Shown here: one piece after another, positions 54,989-64,000 of the stretch
Numbering within the stretch: the stretch's first letter is position 1
Layout: every line of letters begins with the position of its first letter
NCBI RefSeq assembly: GCF_030866765.1
Contig: NZ_CP133017.1
Location: 4,260,001-4,324,000 of the forward strand
DNA: 64,000 bases
Direction of reading: 5' to 3'
Source of the DNA: Paenibacillus silvisoli
Lineage (GTDB): Bacteria; Bacillota; Bacilli; Paenibacillales; Paenibacillaceae
Translations under genes and position numbers: made by a program
Notes under the pieces: generated by a model
What the model was told of the DNA's origin: nothing
What the model saw: the letters and a program-made list of their open reading frames with translations, nothing else
The model's database searches: none

Positions 54989-56563
54989 TTAATTGCGATT
55001 GCGGCGCGCTAGCCGCGATTCGGCGATCGCAGCGATGAGACTGTCGATCGTTGCATCCTCCGGCTGAATCGTAACCGTTAGCCCGGCTTCCACGGCACTC
55101 TTAGCCGTCACCGGTCCGATGCATGCGATATCGATTCCTTGCAGAAGTTCCAGCGGATCGCTCACGCCCATGCGACGCAGCACTTCGAATAAATTCGTAA
55201 CGGTAGAGGAGCTTGCGAACGTAATGACGTGTACGCCTCGCTTCTTGAGCAGCTCAAGCGTTATTTCGTCCTGGTTGTCCGAAAGCACCGTTTCATACAC
55301 ATCGATCTCCACCGGGACAAGCCCTTTCGCGGTCAGCTCCCGAGGCAGCACTTCACGCGCCAGATCGCCTCTTGGCAGCAGCACGCGCTGTCCCGGAACA
55401 AGCTGATCCGACAAGCTGCCCAGCAGCTCGTCCGCCTGGAATTTGACCGGCAGCACGTCGACGAACAACCCGCGCTTCTCCAGCGCTTCGGCTGTTTTCG
55501 GGCCGACTGCGGCCACGCGCGCGCGGTGGAAGCGCCGAATATCGATGCGCAGCTTGCTCAGCCAGTCGAAGAAATAGTCGACGCCGTTCACGCTCGTGAA
55601 CATCAGCCACTCATACTGCTCCGCCTCGCCTAGCGCGCGCTCGATGCCGGCAACGGCTTCCGCGCTTTCGGGAAATCTCGTCTCGATGACCGGAAACTCG
55701 CAAGGCTCGCCGCCAAGCTCTTCGATCCGTTCCACCAAATCGCTGCTTTGCGCCCTTGCTCTCGTTACCATTACGCGCGTACCGAACAGCGGCTTCCGTT
55801 CGAACCACTGCAGCTTCTCGCGCTGCTTGACGACGTCGCCGACGACGATGACGGCCGGCGGCTGGAAATCGGCCGCTTTGACGATCGCCTCGATCGTTTC
55901 GAGCGTGCCCGTAACGGTTTGCTGCTCGACGCGCGTGCCCCAGCGGATAAGGGCGACCGGCGTGTCCGCCGGCTTGCCGTTCTTGATCAACTGTTCCGCT
56001 ATATAGCCGATTTTCGCGACCCCCATTAGAAACACAAGCGTCCCTGTCGCCAAGGTTACTTTGTCCCAGTGGATCGATTGATCGAGCTTCTCCGGGCTTT
56101 CATGACCCGTAATGATTGATAAGGATGATGCCAAATCCCGGTGCGTGACAGGGATGCCCGCATACGCAGGCACGGCGATAGCCGATGTGATGCCCGGCAC
56201 GATGTCGAACTCGACGCCGTTCTGATGCAGCAGCTCCGCTTCTTCGCCGACGCGCCCGAATATCGTCGGATCGCCGCCTTTCAGGCGGCAAACGATCTTT
56301 CCTTCCAGCGCCAAATTGACAAGCAGCTGGTTAATATCCTCTTGCTTCATCGTATGGCGGTCCGGCAGCTTGCCGACATAGACCTTCTCCGCGCCGGGCT
56401 TTAGATACCGCAGCAATCTAGGACTTGCAAGACGGTCGTAAACGACGACGTCGCATTGCTCGATACATTCTTTGCCGCGCAGCGTAATCAGCTTCGGATC
56501 GCCTGGACCCGCGCCAACCAAGTAGACCTTCCCTTTGCTTTTCCCCTTCAGCAAAACGTTCAT
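54989..56563 (-). CDS. cobA-hemD: Fused uroporphyrinogen-III C-methyltransferase and uroporphyrinogen-III synthase
   Basis: One 524-residue protein joins CobA (about 1-250; SAM methyltransferase) to HemD (about 262-520). CobA is shown by [43 protein letters not shown] and [12 protein letters not shown]. HemD is shown by [34 protein letters not shown] and [12 protein letters not shown]. It makes uroporphyrinogen III and then precorrin-2, so it commits flux to siroheme or cobalamin while HemD also feeds heme. It overlaps hemC (ATGA) upstream. The fusion is common in Bacillota outside Bacillus. Confidence 0.96.
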   Translation of the reverse strand: MNVLLKGKSKGKVYLVGAGPGDPKLITLRGKECIEQCDVVVYDRLASPRLLRYLKPGAEKVYVGKLPDRHTMKQEDINQLLVNLALEGKIVCRLKGGDPTIFGRVGEEAELLHQNGVEFDIVPGITSAIAVPAYAGIPVTHRDLASSLSIITGHESPEKLDQSIHWDKVTLATGTLVFLMGVAKIGYIAEQLIKNGKPADTPVALIRWGTRVEQQTVTGTLETIEAIVKAADFQPPAVIVVGDVVKQREKLQWFERKPLFGTRVMVTRARAQSSDLVERIEELGGEPCEFPVIETRFPESAEAVAGIERALGEAEQYEWLMFTSVNGVDYFFDWLSKLRIDIRRFHRARVAAVGPKTAEALEKRGLFVDVLPVKFQADELLGSLSDQLVPGQRVLLPRGDLAREVLPRELTAKGLVPVEIDVYETVLSDNQDEITLELLKKRGVHVITFASSSTVTNLFEVLRRMGVSDPLELLQGIDIACIGPVTAKSAVEAGLTVTIQPEDATIDSLIAAIAESRLARRNRN

Positions 56564-57525
56564 CCCCTAACTTCTGCTAAGATACGGTCCGCTCCCTTTG
56601 CTTTCAATGCTTCGGCTGTTTGCAGCCCCAATTGTTCCGCATCACGCCCGCGCAACGTTTCCTTCAGCAGCACGCTGCCGTCCGGCGAACCGACAATGCC
56701 GGTCAGCTCCAGCAGCCACTCGTCCTGCGTCTCTCCCTCTACAACGGTAGCGTGCGCCCCGATCGGGATTTGGCAGCCGCCGTTCAGCGCGCCAAGGAAG
56801 CTTCGTTCGGCCGCGACAGTCCGCTCCGTGAGCGGATCGTTCAACAGCGACAGCAGATGGCGAACATCCGCGTCATCCGTTCTGCACTCGATGCCAAGCG
56901 CGCCTTGGCCGACAGCCGGCACGCACACATTTTCGTCGAGATAGGAAGAAATTTTCGACTCCCAGCTCATCCGGTGCAAGCCTGCGGCTGCGAGCACGAT
57001 CGCATCGAAGCCCTCCGTCTCGAGCTTCTTAATGCGGGAATCGATATTGCCCCGAAGCGACTCGATCTCCAAGTCCGGACGGGCGTTCTTCAATTGGCTG
57101 GAACGGCGCAGACTGCTTGTTCCTACCTTTGCTCCCTTCGGCAGATCGGAGAACGCGAGGCCGTTAATCGTAATAATGCAATCGCGCGGATCGACGCGTT
57201 TAGGGACTGCGCCGTTCATGAGCCCTTCAGGAAGCTCGTACGGCATATCTTTCATGCTGTGCACGGCCAAATCGATCTCTTTATCGAACAACGCTTGTTC
57301 GATCTCTTTCACGAACAGCCCTTTGCCGCCAACCTTGGACAAGGTGACGTCCAGGATGCGGTCGCCCTTCGTGACGATTTTGCGCACTTCAAACTCATAA
57401 GGAAGACCGTTCGCCTCGCAAAGCTCCTTCAGCTGGTCGATTACTTGTCCCGTTTGCGTAAGAGCCAGCGCGCTTTGGCGCGTGCCGACCACGATTACGC
57501 GGCGTTCCTTGTTGCTCTCTGTCAT
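56560..57525 (-). CDS. hemC: Porphobilinogen deaminase
   Basis: HemC links four porphobilinogens into hydroxymethylbilane. The 321-residue protein starts with [20 protein letters not shown]; the dipyrromethane cofactor cysteine lies in [14 protein letters not shown] near residue 247. ATG at 57525 follows the sirC stop by three bases, with AAAGGAG upstream. Overlaps cobA-hemD by four bases. Confidence 0.98.
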   Translation of the reverse strand: MTESNKERRVIVVGTRQSALALTQTGQVIDQLKELCEANGLPYEFEVRKIVTKGDRILDVTLSKVGGKGLFVKEIEQALFDKEIDLAVHSMKDMPYELPEGLMNGAVPKRVDPRDCIITINGLAFSDLPKGAKVGTSSLRRSSQLKNARPDLEIESLRGNIDSRIKKLETEGFDAIVLAAAGLHRMSWESKISSYLDENVCVPAVGQGALGIECRTDDADVRHLLSLLNDPLTERTVAAERSFLGALNGGCQIPIGAHATVVEGETQDEWLLELTGIVGSPDGSVLLKETLRGRDAEQLGLQTAEALKAKGADRILAEVRG

Positions 57526-57528
57526 CCT

Positions 57529-58197
57529 CTACCCGCTCCTTTCGGCTGCCTGCCGCAGCCGCATCATCCACTCTTCTATACGTTCAGGCGGAATGGCTTC
57601 CCGCCGTTCGCTCTCTTTCCCAAGCGATACCGCCTCTTGAGCGGCTTGTCGCAATATAGCGGCGCGCAGCGTCCGATCTTCGACATTCGCGAGCACATGC
57701 TCGCGCAGCAGCCGAAGCCGTTCGACAAGGTCTGCATATTGCTCGCCGAACTGCCGGGACAGCTCTTGGCCGATCATCCCTGCCAGCGCCGGACTTGCGC
57801 CCCCTGTCGTAACCGCGAGCAGCAGCTCGCCGCGCCGCACGGCGGAAGGCGACAGGAAACTGCCTTCGTCGCCTTGATGGGCCGTATTCGCGAGAATTCC
57901 CAGCCGATCTGCCGCAGCTGCGATGGCCTCATTTACAAGCCGGTCATCGGTGGCGGCCATGACGAGAAAGGCACCATGCAGGTCCCCTTCTCTGTATTCC
58001 CGTTGTACCAGCCGAATACACCTTGATCCTTCCGCAAGGTCAAGCAAACCAGGCGCGGCGGCAGGTGCAATAACCTGCACTTGATCCGCCCCGCCTTCCA
58101 GCAAGCCCCGCACCTTGCGCTCCGCGACGGCGCCTCCGCCAACGACAACGCAGCGCTTCCCTTGAAGCTTTACCATCATGGGATAATACGTCGTCAT
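57529..58197 (-). CDS. sirC: Precorrin-2 dehydrogenase (siroheme pathway)
   Basis: This 222-residue protein matches the N-terminal part of siroheme synthase (CysG/SirC): it oxidises precorrin-2 to sirohydrochlorin with NAD. A Rossmann loop CVVVGGGAVAERKVRGLLE lies near residue 15 and the conserved GSFLSPSAVRRGELLLAVTTGGASPALAGMI near residue 106. The C-terminal region is predicted helical. No separate ferrochelatase is in view. It lies between hemX and hemC, in the heme operon. Confidence 0.93.
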   Translation of the reverse strand: MTTYYPMMVKLQGKRCVVVGGGAVAERKVRGLLEGGADQVQVIAPAAAPGLLDLAEGSRCIRLVQREYREGDLHGAFLVMAATDDRLVNEAIAAAADRLGILANTAHQGDEGSFLSPSAVRRGELLLAVTTGGASPALAGMIGQELSRQFGEQYADLVERLRLLREHVLANVEDRTLRAAILRQAAQEAVSLGKESERREAIPPERIEEWMMRLRQAAERSG

Positions 58198-58224
58198 TGC
58201 ATAGCCCGCCTCCCTCGCGGCCGA

Positions 58225-59043
58225 TTACGACCAGCCGTGAAAATTTGACGCTTGGTTCATCAGCACGTTCAGCAGCATGACCGCATAGCTGATCAGGTTG
58301 AGCCGAGCGAACTTCCAGCCCGAGCCGTCAAACCATTTATGCCCCAGCAAATTCCAAATATAAATCAATAATGCGATGCCAGACGAAATAACCTTCAAAT
58401 CAAGCAGCAAGCCGTAGCGTCCTTCAACCAGAATCGAGGCGACGGCAACCGCAAGCGACATCGTCAGAAGCGGCGTCCCGACGAGCGCTGCCCGGAACAT
58501 GAAACGATCTGCCACGTCGAGGCTCGGCAGCCGCTGCATCCGTTTCGTCCACTGCTTGCCCTTTAAACGGGCGAACAAAAACAGGTACATACCGGAGAAG
58601 ATCGCGCTGATCGTTAAGGCGGCATAAGCCAAAATCATCAAAATAATATGTACGATCAGCATTTCATGCGCCAGCTCCCACGGCTCAAGCGAAGCCCCGG
58701 TGCCGCCGCCGAACAGATTGACGGTCAATACCGCGAATCCGATGACGTTGACGAAGAAGACGATAAACTCCATTCGAAAAAAACGGCTCATCACGAGCGA
58801 AACCGTGATAAGCAGCCATGAGAAAACGAGCAAATATTCAAACAATGACACGAAGGTCATGTCCAGGTGCGAAATCATGCGATGAATGATAAAGCCCGTT
58901 TGCAGCACCCAGACGAAAATAAGCAGCCCTGTTCCCGCTTGTTTCGCTTGCCGATTTCGGTCGACGAAATCGGAGAAGTAAAACAGGAGGCTCAGGGCAT
59001 AAACATACAGCATTCCATCATATAACCAGTTTTGTGTAACCAT
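58225..59043 (-). CDS. hemX: HemX family cytochrome-assembly-like membrane protein
   Basis: The 272-residue protein has eight or so membrane segments with short loops and matches the HemX/CcsA family (LFEYLLVFSWLLITVSL and FARLKGKQW). In B. subtilis HemX keeps the HemA level low. Two conserved His, H54 in FIIHRMISHLD and one in LAHEMLIVH near 130, are compatible with heme binding. It follows hemA by 68 bases. ATG at 59043 has GGAGG upstream. Confidence 0.92.
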   Translation of the reverse strand: MVTQNWLYDGMLYVYALSLLFYFSDFVDRNRQAKQAGTGLLIFVWVLQTGFIIHRMISHLDMTFVSLFEYLLVFSWLLITVSLVMSRFFRMEFIVFFVNVIGFAVLTVNLFGGGTGASLEPWELAHEMLIVHIILMILAYAALTISAIFSGMYLFLFARLKGKQWTKRMQRLPSLDVADRFMFRAALVGTPLLTMSLAVAVASILVEGRYGLLLDLKVISSGIALLIYIWNLLGHKWFDGSGWKFARLNLISYAVMLLNVLMNQASNFHGWS

Positions 59044-59111
59044 AGAGGCCTCCGCAAACTTTGAACAAGTTATCTAGTAACCTAGAATCCCGCTGTTCAT
59101 TAGCCGGGATT

Positions 59112-60497
59112 TTAGGTTGTAATTGCCGCAATCGTACTATTCAGTACCGTCATCGCGTCTCCGGCCGAAACGGTGTTTTCTTTCGCTTTAACCGGATTGC
59201 GCTGCCCTGCGTTGTTCTTCGTTTGTTCAAGCGTCTCTTCCAAGGCGAACAGCTTCACGAACATGTCCATTGCCTCGTCGGCCCGCTTCTCTCCTGCCAT
59301 CTCTTTGATGCGCAGAATCGGATCGTGCATCATTTGGTTGACGATGCTCTTCGTCAGCTTGCGAATGACTTTGAGCTCGCGTTCGCTAAGGTCGGGCAGC
59401 TTATTGGCCAAGCTGTCCATCGTTTCCTCGTGAATATCCGCCGCCTTATCCTGCAATGCGCGGATGAGAGGCGCGACTCCGAGCGTCTTATACCAGCTGC
59501 GGTAAGCGTCAAGCTCATCCGCAATCAGCGTTTCGATCTTGGCCGCTTCGGCGCGGCGTTGTTCCATATTGCTTTCGACGATGCCTTCCAGGTCGTCGAT
59601 ATCGTACAAGAATACGTTCTGCACCGACGCAATGGCCGGATCCAGATCGCGCGGTACCGCGATATCGATCATGAAGAGCGGACGCGCTTTGCGCTTCTGC
59701 ATCGCAGCCGCCACCTGCTCGCGTCCAAGCACGTAGCCGTCCGAGCCTGTGGAGCTGATCACGATATCCGCTTCGTGAAGACGCGCGATCGCCTCCGTCA
59801 TCGAAAGCGGCGTACCGTTAAACTTATCGGCAAGCTGAACGGCTCGGTCATAGGTCCGGTTCACGACGAATACCCGTTCAACGCCGTTAGAGTACAGATG
59901 CTTCGCCGTCAGCTCGCTCATCTTGCCGGCGCCGACGATCATGACCGTCTTGCCGCCGAAGTTGCCGAAGATGCGCTTGCCCAGCTCGACTGCCGCATAG
60001 CTGACCGATACGGCCGCTTCGCCGATCGCCGTGTCGGAATGCGCGCGTTTCGCCAGCGTAACCGCCTGCTTGAAGATCGAGTTAAACAGCGTCCCTGTCG
60101 TTTTGTGCTGCTGCGCAAGCAGGAACGCGTTCTTAATTTGGCCGAGAATTTGCGTCTCGCCGATCACCATCGAATCCAGACCGCATGTGACGCGGAACAG
60201 GTGGTCGATCGCTTTCTCGTCCTCGTACATATATAAATCCGAGGTAAATTGCTGTCTCGGCGTATTGAACCATTTCTCCATGAAGCTGCGAATGTAATGG
60301 CCGCACAACGTCGGACGGTCTACAACCGCGTACAACTCCGTACGGTTACAGGTCGCAACAATGACACATTCCATGATGCTCTTCGTTTGTTTCAGCTGCT
60401 TTAAAGCATCTGGCAAATCGCGTTCAGCAAACGTAAATCGTTCCCTGACCTCGACCGGTGCCGTACGGTAATTCAATCCGACAACCATAATGTGCAT
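59112..60497 (-). CDS. hemA: Glutamyl-tRNA reductase
   Basis: HemA reduces glutamyl-tRNA to the semialdehyde, the first step of heme synthesis. The 461-residue protein has the N-terminal IMVVGLNYRTAPVEVRERF, the catalytic cysteine in VIVATCNRTELYAV near residue 51, the GAGKMSELTAKHLYSNG Rossmann loop near residue 189 and a C-terminal dimerisation helix. ATG at 60497; a -10 lies just upstream. It heads the hemA-X-sirC-hemC-cobA/hemD-hemB operon. Confidence 0.98.
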   Translation of the reverse strand: MHIMVVGLNYRTAPVEVRERFTFAERDLPDALKQLKQTKSIMECVIVATCNRTELYAVVDRPTLCGHYIRSFMEKWFNTPRQQFTSDLYMYEDEKAIDHLFRVTCGLDSMVIGETQILGQIKNAFLLAQQHKTTGTLFNSIFKQAVTLAKRAHSDTAIGEAAVSVSYAAVELGKRIFGNFGGKTVMIVGAGKMSELTAKHLYSNGVERVFVVNRTYDRAVQLADKFNGTPLSMTEAIARLHEADIVISSTGSDGYVLGREQVAAAMQKRKARPLFMIDIAVPRDLDPAIASVQNVFLYDIDDLEGIVESNMEQRRAEAAKIETLIADELDAYRSWYKTLGVAPLIRALQDKAADIHEETMDSLANKLPDLSERELKVIRKLTKSIVNQMMHDPILRIKEMAGEKRADEAMDMFVKLFALEETLEQTKNNAGQRNPVKAKENTVSAGDAMTVLNSTIAAITT

Positions 60498-60537
60498 GTG
60501 CGTTCACCCGCCTTTCAATCATCGTTTTTCATCATTT

Positions 60538-60543
60538 AGTATA
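60538..60543 (-). promoter_or_regulatory. Possible extended -10 of the hem operon
   Basis: TATACT preceded by TGTGC (TG at the extended position), 41 bases before the hemA ATG. No convincing -35 is seen at 16-18 bases. Confidence 0.4.
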
Positions 60544-60614
60544 GCACAGTTAGACATGATGTACCCCTGCAAATATGAAAATTGTTTGAAAATGCGGACG
60601 AGCCGCGCCTGCAT

Positions 60615-60645
60615 CAAAAAAGGCCGCGGATCATCTCCGCAGCCT
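60615..60645 (-). terminator. Terminator after speD
   Basis: AGGCTGCGGA and TCCGCGGCCT pair with one mismatch on the minus strand, followed by six T. It separates speD from the hemA operon. Confidence 0.88.
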
Positions 60646-60669
60646 TCCTCTAATCATATCGTTAACAAG

Positions 60670-61068
60670 TTACACAAGCTGTGCTTGCTTCATATCCGCT
60701 TCCATGACTTGCAATTCACCCATGCCGCGAACAAGCTTCTTCGCATGCATAACTTTCGGTTTCAACACAGACATCATGTAGTCAATCGCCAATTGAGGAT
60801 CGACAGTTTCTCCACAAGTATAACAATCAAGAGCAGCGAAGCCTCTCTCAGGATACGTGTGAATGGAAAGATGACTTTCCGACAGCAGTACGAGTACCGT
60901 TGCGCCTTGTGGCTCAAATTGCTTGGATTGAACTGAGAGTACCGTAGCGCCGCAAGCTTCTGCAGCCTCTACCATTTGGGCTTGTAAAAATTCCGCGTTG
61001 TTGAGCAGGTCAAAATCCACACCCCAAGTGTCAACAGCAACGTGTCTTCCGAAAGTTGAGTATTCCAT
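60670..61068 (-). CDS. speD: S-adenosylmethionine decarboxylase proenzyme
   Basis: SpeD makes decarboxylated SAM, the aminopropyl donor for spermidine. The 132-residue prokaryotic-type proenzyme self-cleaves before the Ser in LLSESHLSIHTYPERG near residue 62, giving the pyruvoyl group. It has DCYTCGETVDP near residue 82. ATG at 61068 has GGAAGGGGGAA upstream; a longer in-frame stretch is leader. No speE lies next to it. A structured leader precedes it, and a terminator follows. Confidence 0.97.
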   Translation of the reverse strand: MEYSTFGRHVAVDTWGVDFDLLNNAEFLQAQMVEAAEACGATVLSVQSKQFEPQGATVLVLLSESHLSIHTYPERGFAALDCYTCGETVDPQLAIDYMMSVLKPKVMHAKKLVRGMGELQVMEADMKQAQLV

Positions 61069-61118
61069 CTTTCGGTTCCCCCTTCCTAGGAATAAAATGT
61101 TTATTAATTTCATCCGCT

Positions 61119-61193
61119 AGGACCTACGTCATTCACTGCCCGAGGGACTTTCCTCTCGCAACATTACCATGTCCTGAGTGAATCCTGGTTCCT
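61119..61193 (-). ncRNA. Structured leader RNA upstream of speD (unassigned)
   Basis: On the minus strand a perfect stem ATTCACT / AGTGAAT (61177-61183 with 61131-61137) is extended outward by AGGA-CC / GGTCCT pairing. Inside lie two alternative pairings: GGAC with GTCC, and CGAG with CTCG. They share the segment GAGAGGAAAGTCC and cannot both form. It lies about 50 bases from the speD ATG. This looks like a cis-regulatory element but matches no family I can name. Confidence 0.45.
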
Positions 61194-61212
61194 ATTCATT
61201 GCAACGAAAATA

Positions 61213-61241
61213 AAAATAACATCTATCGGCCAGAATTGCAA
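61213..61241 (-). promoter_or_regulatory. Probable sigma-A promoter of speD
   Basis: TTGCAA (61236-61241) and TATTTT (61213-61218) with a 17-base spacer, leading to a leader of about 138 bases. Confidence 0.55.
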
Positions 61242-61349
61242 CAGTTTTTTTTGGGCGAAATAGAATCGACAGCACGCGGCAAACTCCAGTTATCAACGTA
61301 TGTAGCTAACGCGCCGCTGGTGTACGTTTGCAACGCTTTCAGCGCAAAT

Positions 61350-61377
61350 AAAAAAGCCGCATATGAGCGGCTTTTTT
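61350..61377. terminator. Bidirectional hairpin terminator
   Basis: AAAAAAGCCGC and GCGGCTTTTTT pair perfectly around ATATGA. It ends the gene at 61401 (minus) and would also stop plus-strand transcription. Confidence 0.9.
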
Positions 61378-61400
61378 CGAAGAACGAATCGATTATGAAG

Positions 61401-61991
61401 TTAAGCTTCCATCGTGAACAGCGCTCTCGAATGACGAGCGAGACGTTCGTCGATGATGGCGATTTGCTCGCGATCGGTGCATTGATTGCGTAAATCAAGC
61501 AGCTGGTCGATCGCGCCCTGCACGATTGCGATTTCTTTCTCGATATCCGTTACGCGAAATGCCGCTTCGAGCTGGCCGATCGTATCTTTGAATTCAAAGA
61601 TGACTCTCGACTCATTGCTCTTAATTTCGACAATTTTGCGAACGGTACCTTCGATGTAATGGTAAATCATCGTATAAGTAGGATAAATGCGATTGACGAC
61701 TGCGTCTCCGCGGAACATGGATACCGCTTTGCGCATAGCGTTCGTAAGCTTCGGATGCACGATGCGGCATGAAAGCGAGCATACGTACTTGTCTTGCTCA
61801 CGTTCGAAAGTAAGGCGGACCTCTTCTCGTCCTGCGTCGTCTTCGAGAACCATTTCGTGATTGCCGTTATCAAGAACCCGCACTTGCTGCTTAATATGCT
61901 GGTCTTCGAAAAACCGGACAAATCGCGCCATCTCTTCAGCCGTTAATTGCAGAGAAGCATTGACATACTCTGTGGCTATCCGCTGAGCCAT
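61401..61991 (-). CDS. Conserved-looking protein of unknown function
   Basis: The 196-residue soluble protein has no membrane segment or Cys-rich motif. It starts MAQRIATEYVNASLQLTAEEMARFVRFFEDQH, has a central mixed region (YVCSLSCRIVHPKLTNAMRKAVSMFRGDAVVNRIYP) and ends in a helical, charged tail (DIEKEIAIVQGAIDQLLDLRNQCTDREQIAIIDERLARHSRALF). The ribosome site GAGGAG with a good spacer, a leading ATG and a dedicated terminator support a real gene. I do not recognise a family. It stands alone between engB and speD. Confidence 0.85.
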   Translation of the reverse strand: MAQRIATEYVNASLQLTAEEMARFVRFFEDQHIKQQVRVLDNGNHEMVLEDDAGREEVRLTFEREQDKYVCSLSCRIVHPKLTNAMRKAVSMFRGDAVVNRIYPTYTMIYHYIEGTVRKIVEIKSNESRVIFEFKDTIGQLEAAFRVTDIEKEIAIVQGAIDQLLDLRNQCTDREQIAIIDERLARHSRALFTMEA

Positions 61992-62149
61992 AAAAATCTC
62001 CTCAATTCTTTAAAGTAACGCGTTTTTGAATCAGGTGTTACCTATATTATACCCGATAAAAGCGGTTTATTCCTGCCGCCCAATCGTGATATTCACGCAT
62101 ATTTCTGAATAATCAAGGAGATTTTACGAAGAGTCGTTGGTATTGTGCG

Positions 62150-62788
62150 TTATCCTCTGTTTTCGATTGAAACTTCTTCGGTTTCTTCCGCTTCTTCGCG
62201 CGTTACTTCGATTTGCTCGTTTATGATGTCCCACAGCGCTTCGCGGCCAAGCCCCGTTTCCGAGGAAAAGAGCACGTGCCGGTCGCCGCCGCGGAAGCCG
62301 AGCGCCTGCTTGATCGCCTTTACATGCTTATCCCACTTGCTCTTCGGAATTTTATCCGCCTTCGTCGTCACGACGCAGACCGGAATCTCGTAATGCTTCA
62401 GCCAATCGTACATGAGGCAGTCGTCCTTGGACGGCTCATGCCGGATATCGATAATCAAAAGCACCATTTTGAGCGGCTTGCGGTCGCTTAAGAACGTCTC
62501 GATCATCTCGCCGAACTGCTGGCGCTGCACCTTCGATACTTTCGCGTAGCCGTATCCCGGGAAGTCGACGAGGTAGACGCTGTCGTTGACCCGGTAATAG
62601 TTAAGCTGCTGCGTTTTACCCGGCTGGGAGCTTGTGCGGGCAAGACCTTTGCGCATGATCATCTTATTGATCAGCGACGATTTGCCGACATTAGAACGCC
62701 CTGCCAGAGCAAACTCTGGCAAGGCATCGTCAGGGTATTGATGCGGTTTTACTGCGGATATGACAAACTCTACGTTAGTAATCTTCAC
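62150..62788 (-). CDS. engB: Ribosome-biogenesis GTPase EngB (YsxC)
   Basis: EngB is an essential GTPase in 50S assembly. The 212-residue protein has G1 [16 protein letters not shown] near residue 27, G3 [11 protein letters not shown] near 73 and G4 TTKADKI near 142. It follows lon by 16 bases, the B. subtilis order. The C-terminus has a Glu-rich tail ([13 protein letters not shown]). Confidence 0.98.
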   Translation of the reverse strand: MKITNVEFVISAVKPHQYPDDALPEFALAGRSNVGKSSLINKMIMRKGLARTSSQPGKTQQLNYYRVNDSVYLVDFPGYGYAKVSKVQRQQFGEMIETFLSDRKPLKMVLLIIDIRHEPSKDDCLMYDWLKHYEIPVCVVTTKADKIPKSKWDKHVKAIKQALGFRGGDRHVLFSSETGLGREALWDIINEQIEVTREEAEETEEVSIENRG

Positions 62789-62804
62789 GTGTGTGCAACC
62801 TTTC

Positions 62805-64000
62805 CTAGTGCGTCTCTACCGGCGCGGCCTCTTTGGCCAGCGCGTGCTTGATTACCTCATCCATCGAGCTGACCGGGATAAACTCCAAATCGGCTCTGAC
62901 GCTCTCCGGTATATCGCGCAAATCGCGCTCGTTGTCTTTCGGGAGCAGCACCTTCTTGATGCCGGCCCTATGCGCGGCTAGAGACTTTTCCTTTAATCCG
63001 CCGATCGGCAGGACGCGGCCGCGCAGCGTAATTTCGCCGGTCATGGCCACTTCTTTGTCGACCGGACGGTTCGTGAGCGCCGAGATGAGCGCCGTCGCCA
63101 TCGTAATGCCCGCGGACGGTCCGTCTTTCGGAATCGCGCCTTCCGGGATATGGATATGAATATCGTTCTTCTCGTGGAATTGCGGATCGATGCCGAGCTC
63201 GTTCGCACGGGAGCGCGTATAGCTGAACGCCGCCTGCGCCGATTCCTTCATGACATCGCCCAGCTTGCCCGTCAGCGTCAGTTTGCCGCTTCCCGGCAGC
63301 ACCGTTACCTCGATGACGAGCGTATCGCCGCCAACCTCCGTCCAAGCAAGGCCGGTCACCGCGCCGATTTGGTTTTCCACTTCCGCCATGCCGTACCGGA
63401 ACTTCGGCGGTCCGAGCCATTCTTTGACTTGATCGGAATCGACGTTGATCGGCACGATGCTCTCGTCCGTTACGATCGCTTTGGCAGCCTTCCTGCAAAC
63501 GGCGGCGATTTGCTGCTCCAGGTTCCGTACGCCGGATTCCCTCGTGTACTCCCGGATGATTTGCAGCACGCTGTCTTCATTCAGTATAAGCTGTTCCTCT
63601 TCCAAGCCATGCTCGCGCTTCTGCTTCGGAAGAAGATAGCGGGCCGCGATTTGCAGCTTCTCGAGCTCGGTATAGCCCGGAATGTACAGCACTTCCATCC
63701 GGTCCAGCAGCGGACGCGGAATGTTATGCAGCGCGTTCGCCGTCGTCACGAACATGACATTCGAAAGATCGAACGGCACCTCGATGAAATGATCGCTGAA
63801 CGTATTGTTCTGCTCCGGATCGAGCACCTCGAGCAGCGCGGAAGCCGGGTCGCCGCGGAAATCCATCGCCATCTTGTCGATCTCGTCCAGCAGGAATACC
63901 GGGTTGAGCGAACCTGCCGTCTTCATGCCTTGAATGATGCGGCCCGGCATTGCGCCGACATAAGTACGGCGATGGCCGCGAATTTCCGCTTCGTCGCGCA
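62805..64000 (-). CDS. lon: ATP-dependent protease Lon (N-terminus outside window)
   Basis: Lon is the ATP-dependent serine protease of protein quality control. The visible part (about 398 codons; the 5' end is beyond the window) starts within the AAA+ module and includes Walker [11 protein letters not shown], the sensor/arginine region [17 protein letters not shown], and the C-terminal protease domain with the catalytic serine in [15 protein letters not shown] and lysine in [21 protein letters not shown]. It precedes engB. Confidence 0.98.
   Translation of the reverse strand, partial: RDEAEIRGHRRTYVGAMPGRIIQGMKTAGSLNPVFLLDEIDKMAMDFRGDPASALLEVLDPEQNNTFSDHFIEVPFDLSNVMFVTTANALHNIPRPLLDRMEVLYIPGYTELEKLQIAARYLLPKQKREHGLEEEQLILNEDSVLQIIREYTRESGVRNLEQQIAAVCRKAAKAIVTDESIVPINVDSDQVKEWLGPPKFRYGMAEVENQIGAVTGLAWTEVGGDTLVIEVTVLPGSGKLTLTGKLGDVMKESAQAAFSYTRSRANELGIDPQFHEKNDIHIHIPEGAIPKDGPSAGITMATALISALTNRPVDKEVAMTGEITLRGRVLPIGGLKEKSLAAHRAGIKKVLLPKDNERDLRDIPESVRADLEFIPVSSMDEVIKHALAKEAAPVETH

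Noticed and set aside
61119..61193. GAGGAAAGTCC in the speD leader looks like the P4 core of RNase P RNA
   Set aside because: The structured stretch is only about 75 bases, against roughly 400 for a bacterial RNase P RNA, and the other conserved parts are absent.

Overview
The window is chromosomal core DNA from an endospore-forming member of the Bacillota, most likely Paenibacillus or a close relative. Spore genes (spoVB, bofC, a spoIID-type gene, a safA-like gene, spo0B, spoIVFA/FB, spoVID) sit among housekeeping genes in the order known from Bacillus subtilis between recJ and lon. Three traits point away from Bacillus proper: ruvC upstream of ruvAB, a stand-alone secD/secF pair, and an RNase E/G homologue. 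Apart from four genes (spoVB, a yrzE-like gene, a PAP2-family gene and a Crp/Fnr regulator), everything is on the minus strand. The genes are therefore read here from the right edge to the left.

Layout from left to right. 1-5.8 kb: recJ (runs off the edge), a cation-diffusion-facilitator-like protein, secF-secD and comN. 6-11 kb: spoVB, a yrzE-like gene and a PAP2-type gene on the plus strand, interleaved with two DUF421 membrane proteins. 11-18.5 kb: yajC-tgt-queA, a spoIID-like gene, a DCC thiol-oxidoreductase-like gene and ruvBAC. 18.5-20.4 kb: an inverted-repeat array and an IS3-family element that has split an intrinsic terminator. 20.4-23 kb: bofC and a LysM spore-coat protein with an 11-copy repeat. 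23-27.9 kb: the threonine/phenylalanine cluster thrR-hom-thrC-thrB-pheA. 28-34.5 kb: obg, spo0B, rpmA-prp-rplU, rng, spoIVFB and spoIVFA. 34.6-43.2 kb: the shape and division cluster (rodA, minD, minC, mreD, mreC, mreB, radC, maf), a DUF4321 gene and a SPOR-domain protein. 43.5-50.8 kb: murC, folC, valS with a T-box leader, and spoVID. 50.9-60.5 kb: an rluA-type gene and the tetrapyrrole genes hemL, hemB, cobA-hemD, hemC, sirC, hemX and hemA, with a divergent crp gene between hemB and hemL. 60.6-64 kb: speD with a structured leader, an unknown gene, engB and lon (runs off the edge).

The genes group into tightly packed operons with ATGA overlaps at ruvC/ruvA, thrC/thrB, thrB/pheA, hemC/cobA-hemD and mreC/mreD. 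Good sigma-A-type promoters are visible ahead of thrR, ruvC, rplU, the DUF4321-maf-radC genes, mreB, valS, speD and the PAP2 gene.

The most unusual observations are these. A possible 50-residue small protein lies between mreB and mreC; it is made of three 16-residue repeats and has its own ribosome site. A 75-nt structured leader precedes speD. A CDF-family protein has lost its metal-binding motifs. An RNase G lacks the C-terminal zinc-link cysteines. A four-copy palindromic repeat lies next to an IS that inserted into a terminator loop. No rRNA, tRNA, CRISPR array or prophage was seen.
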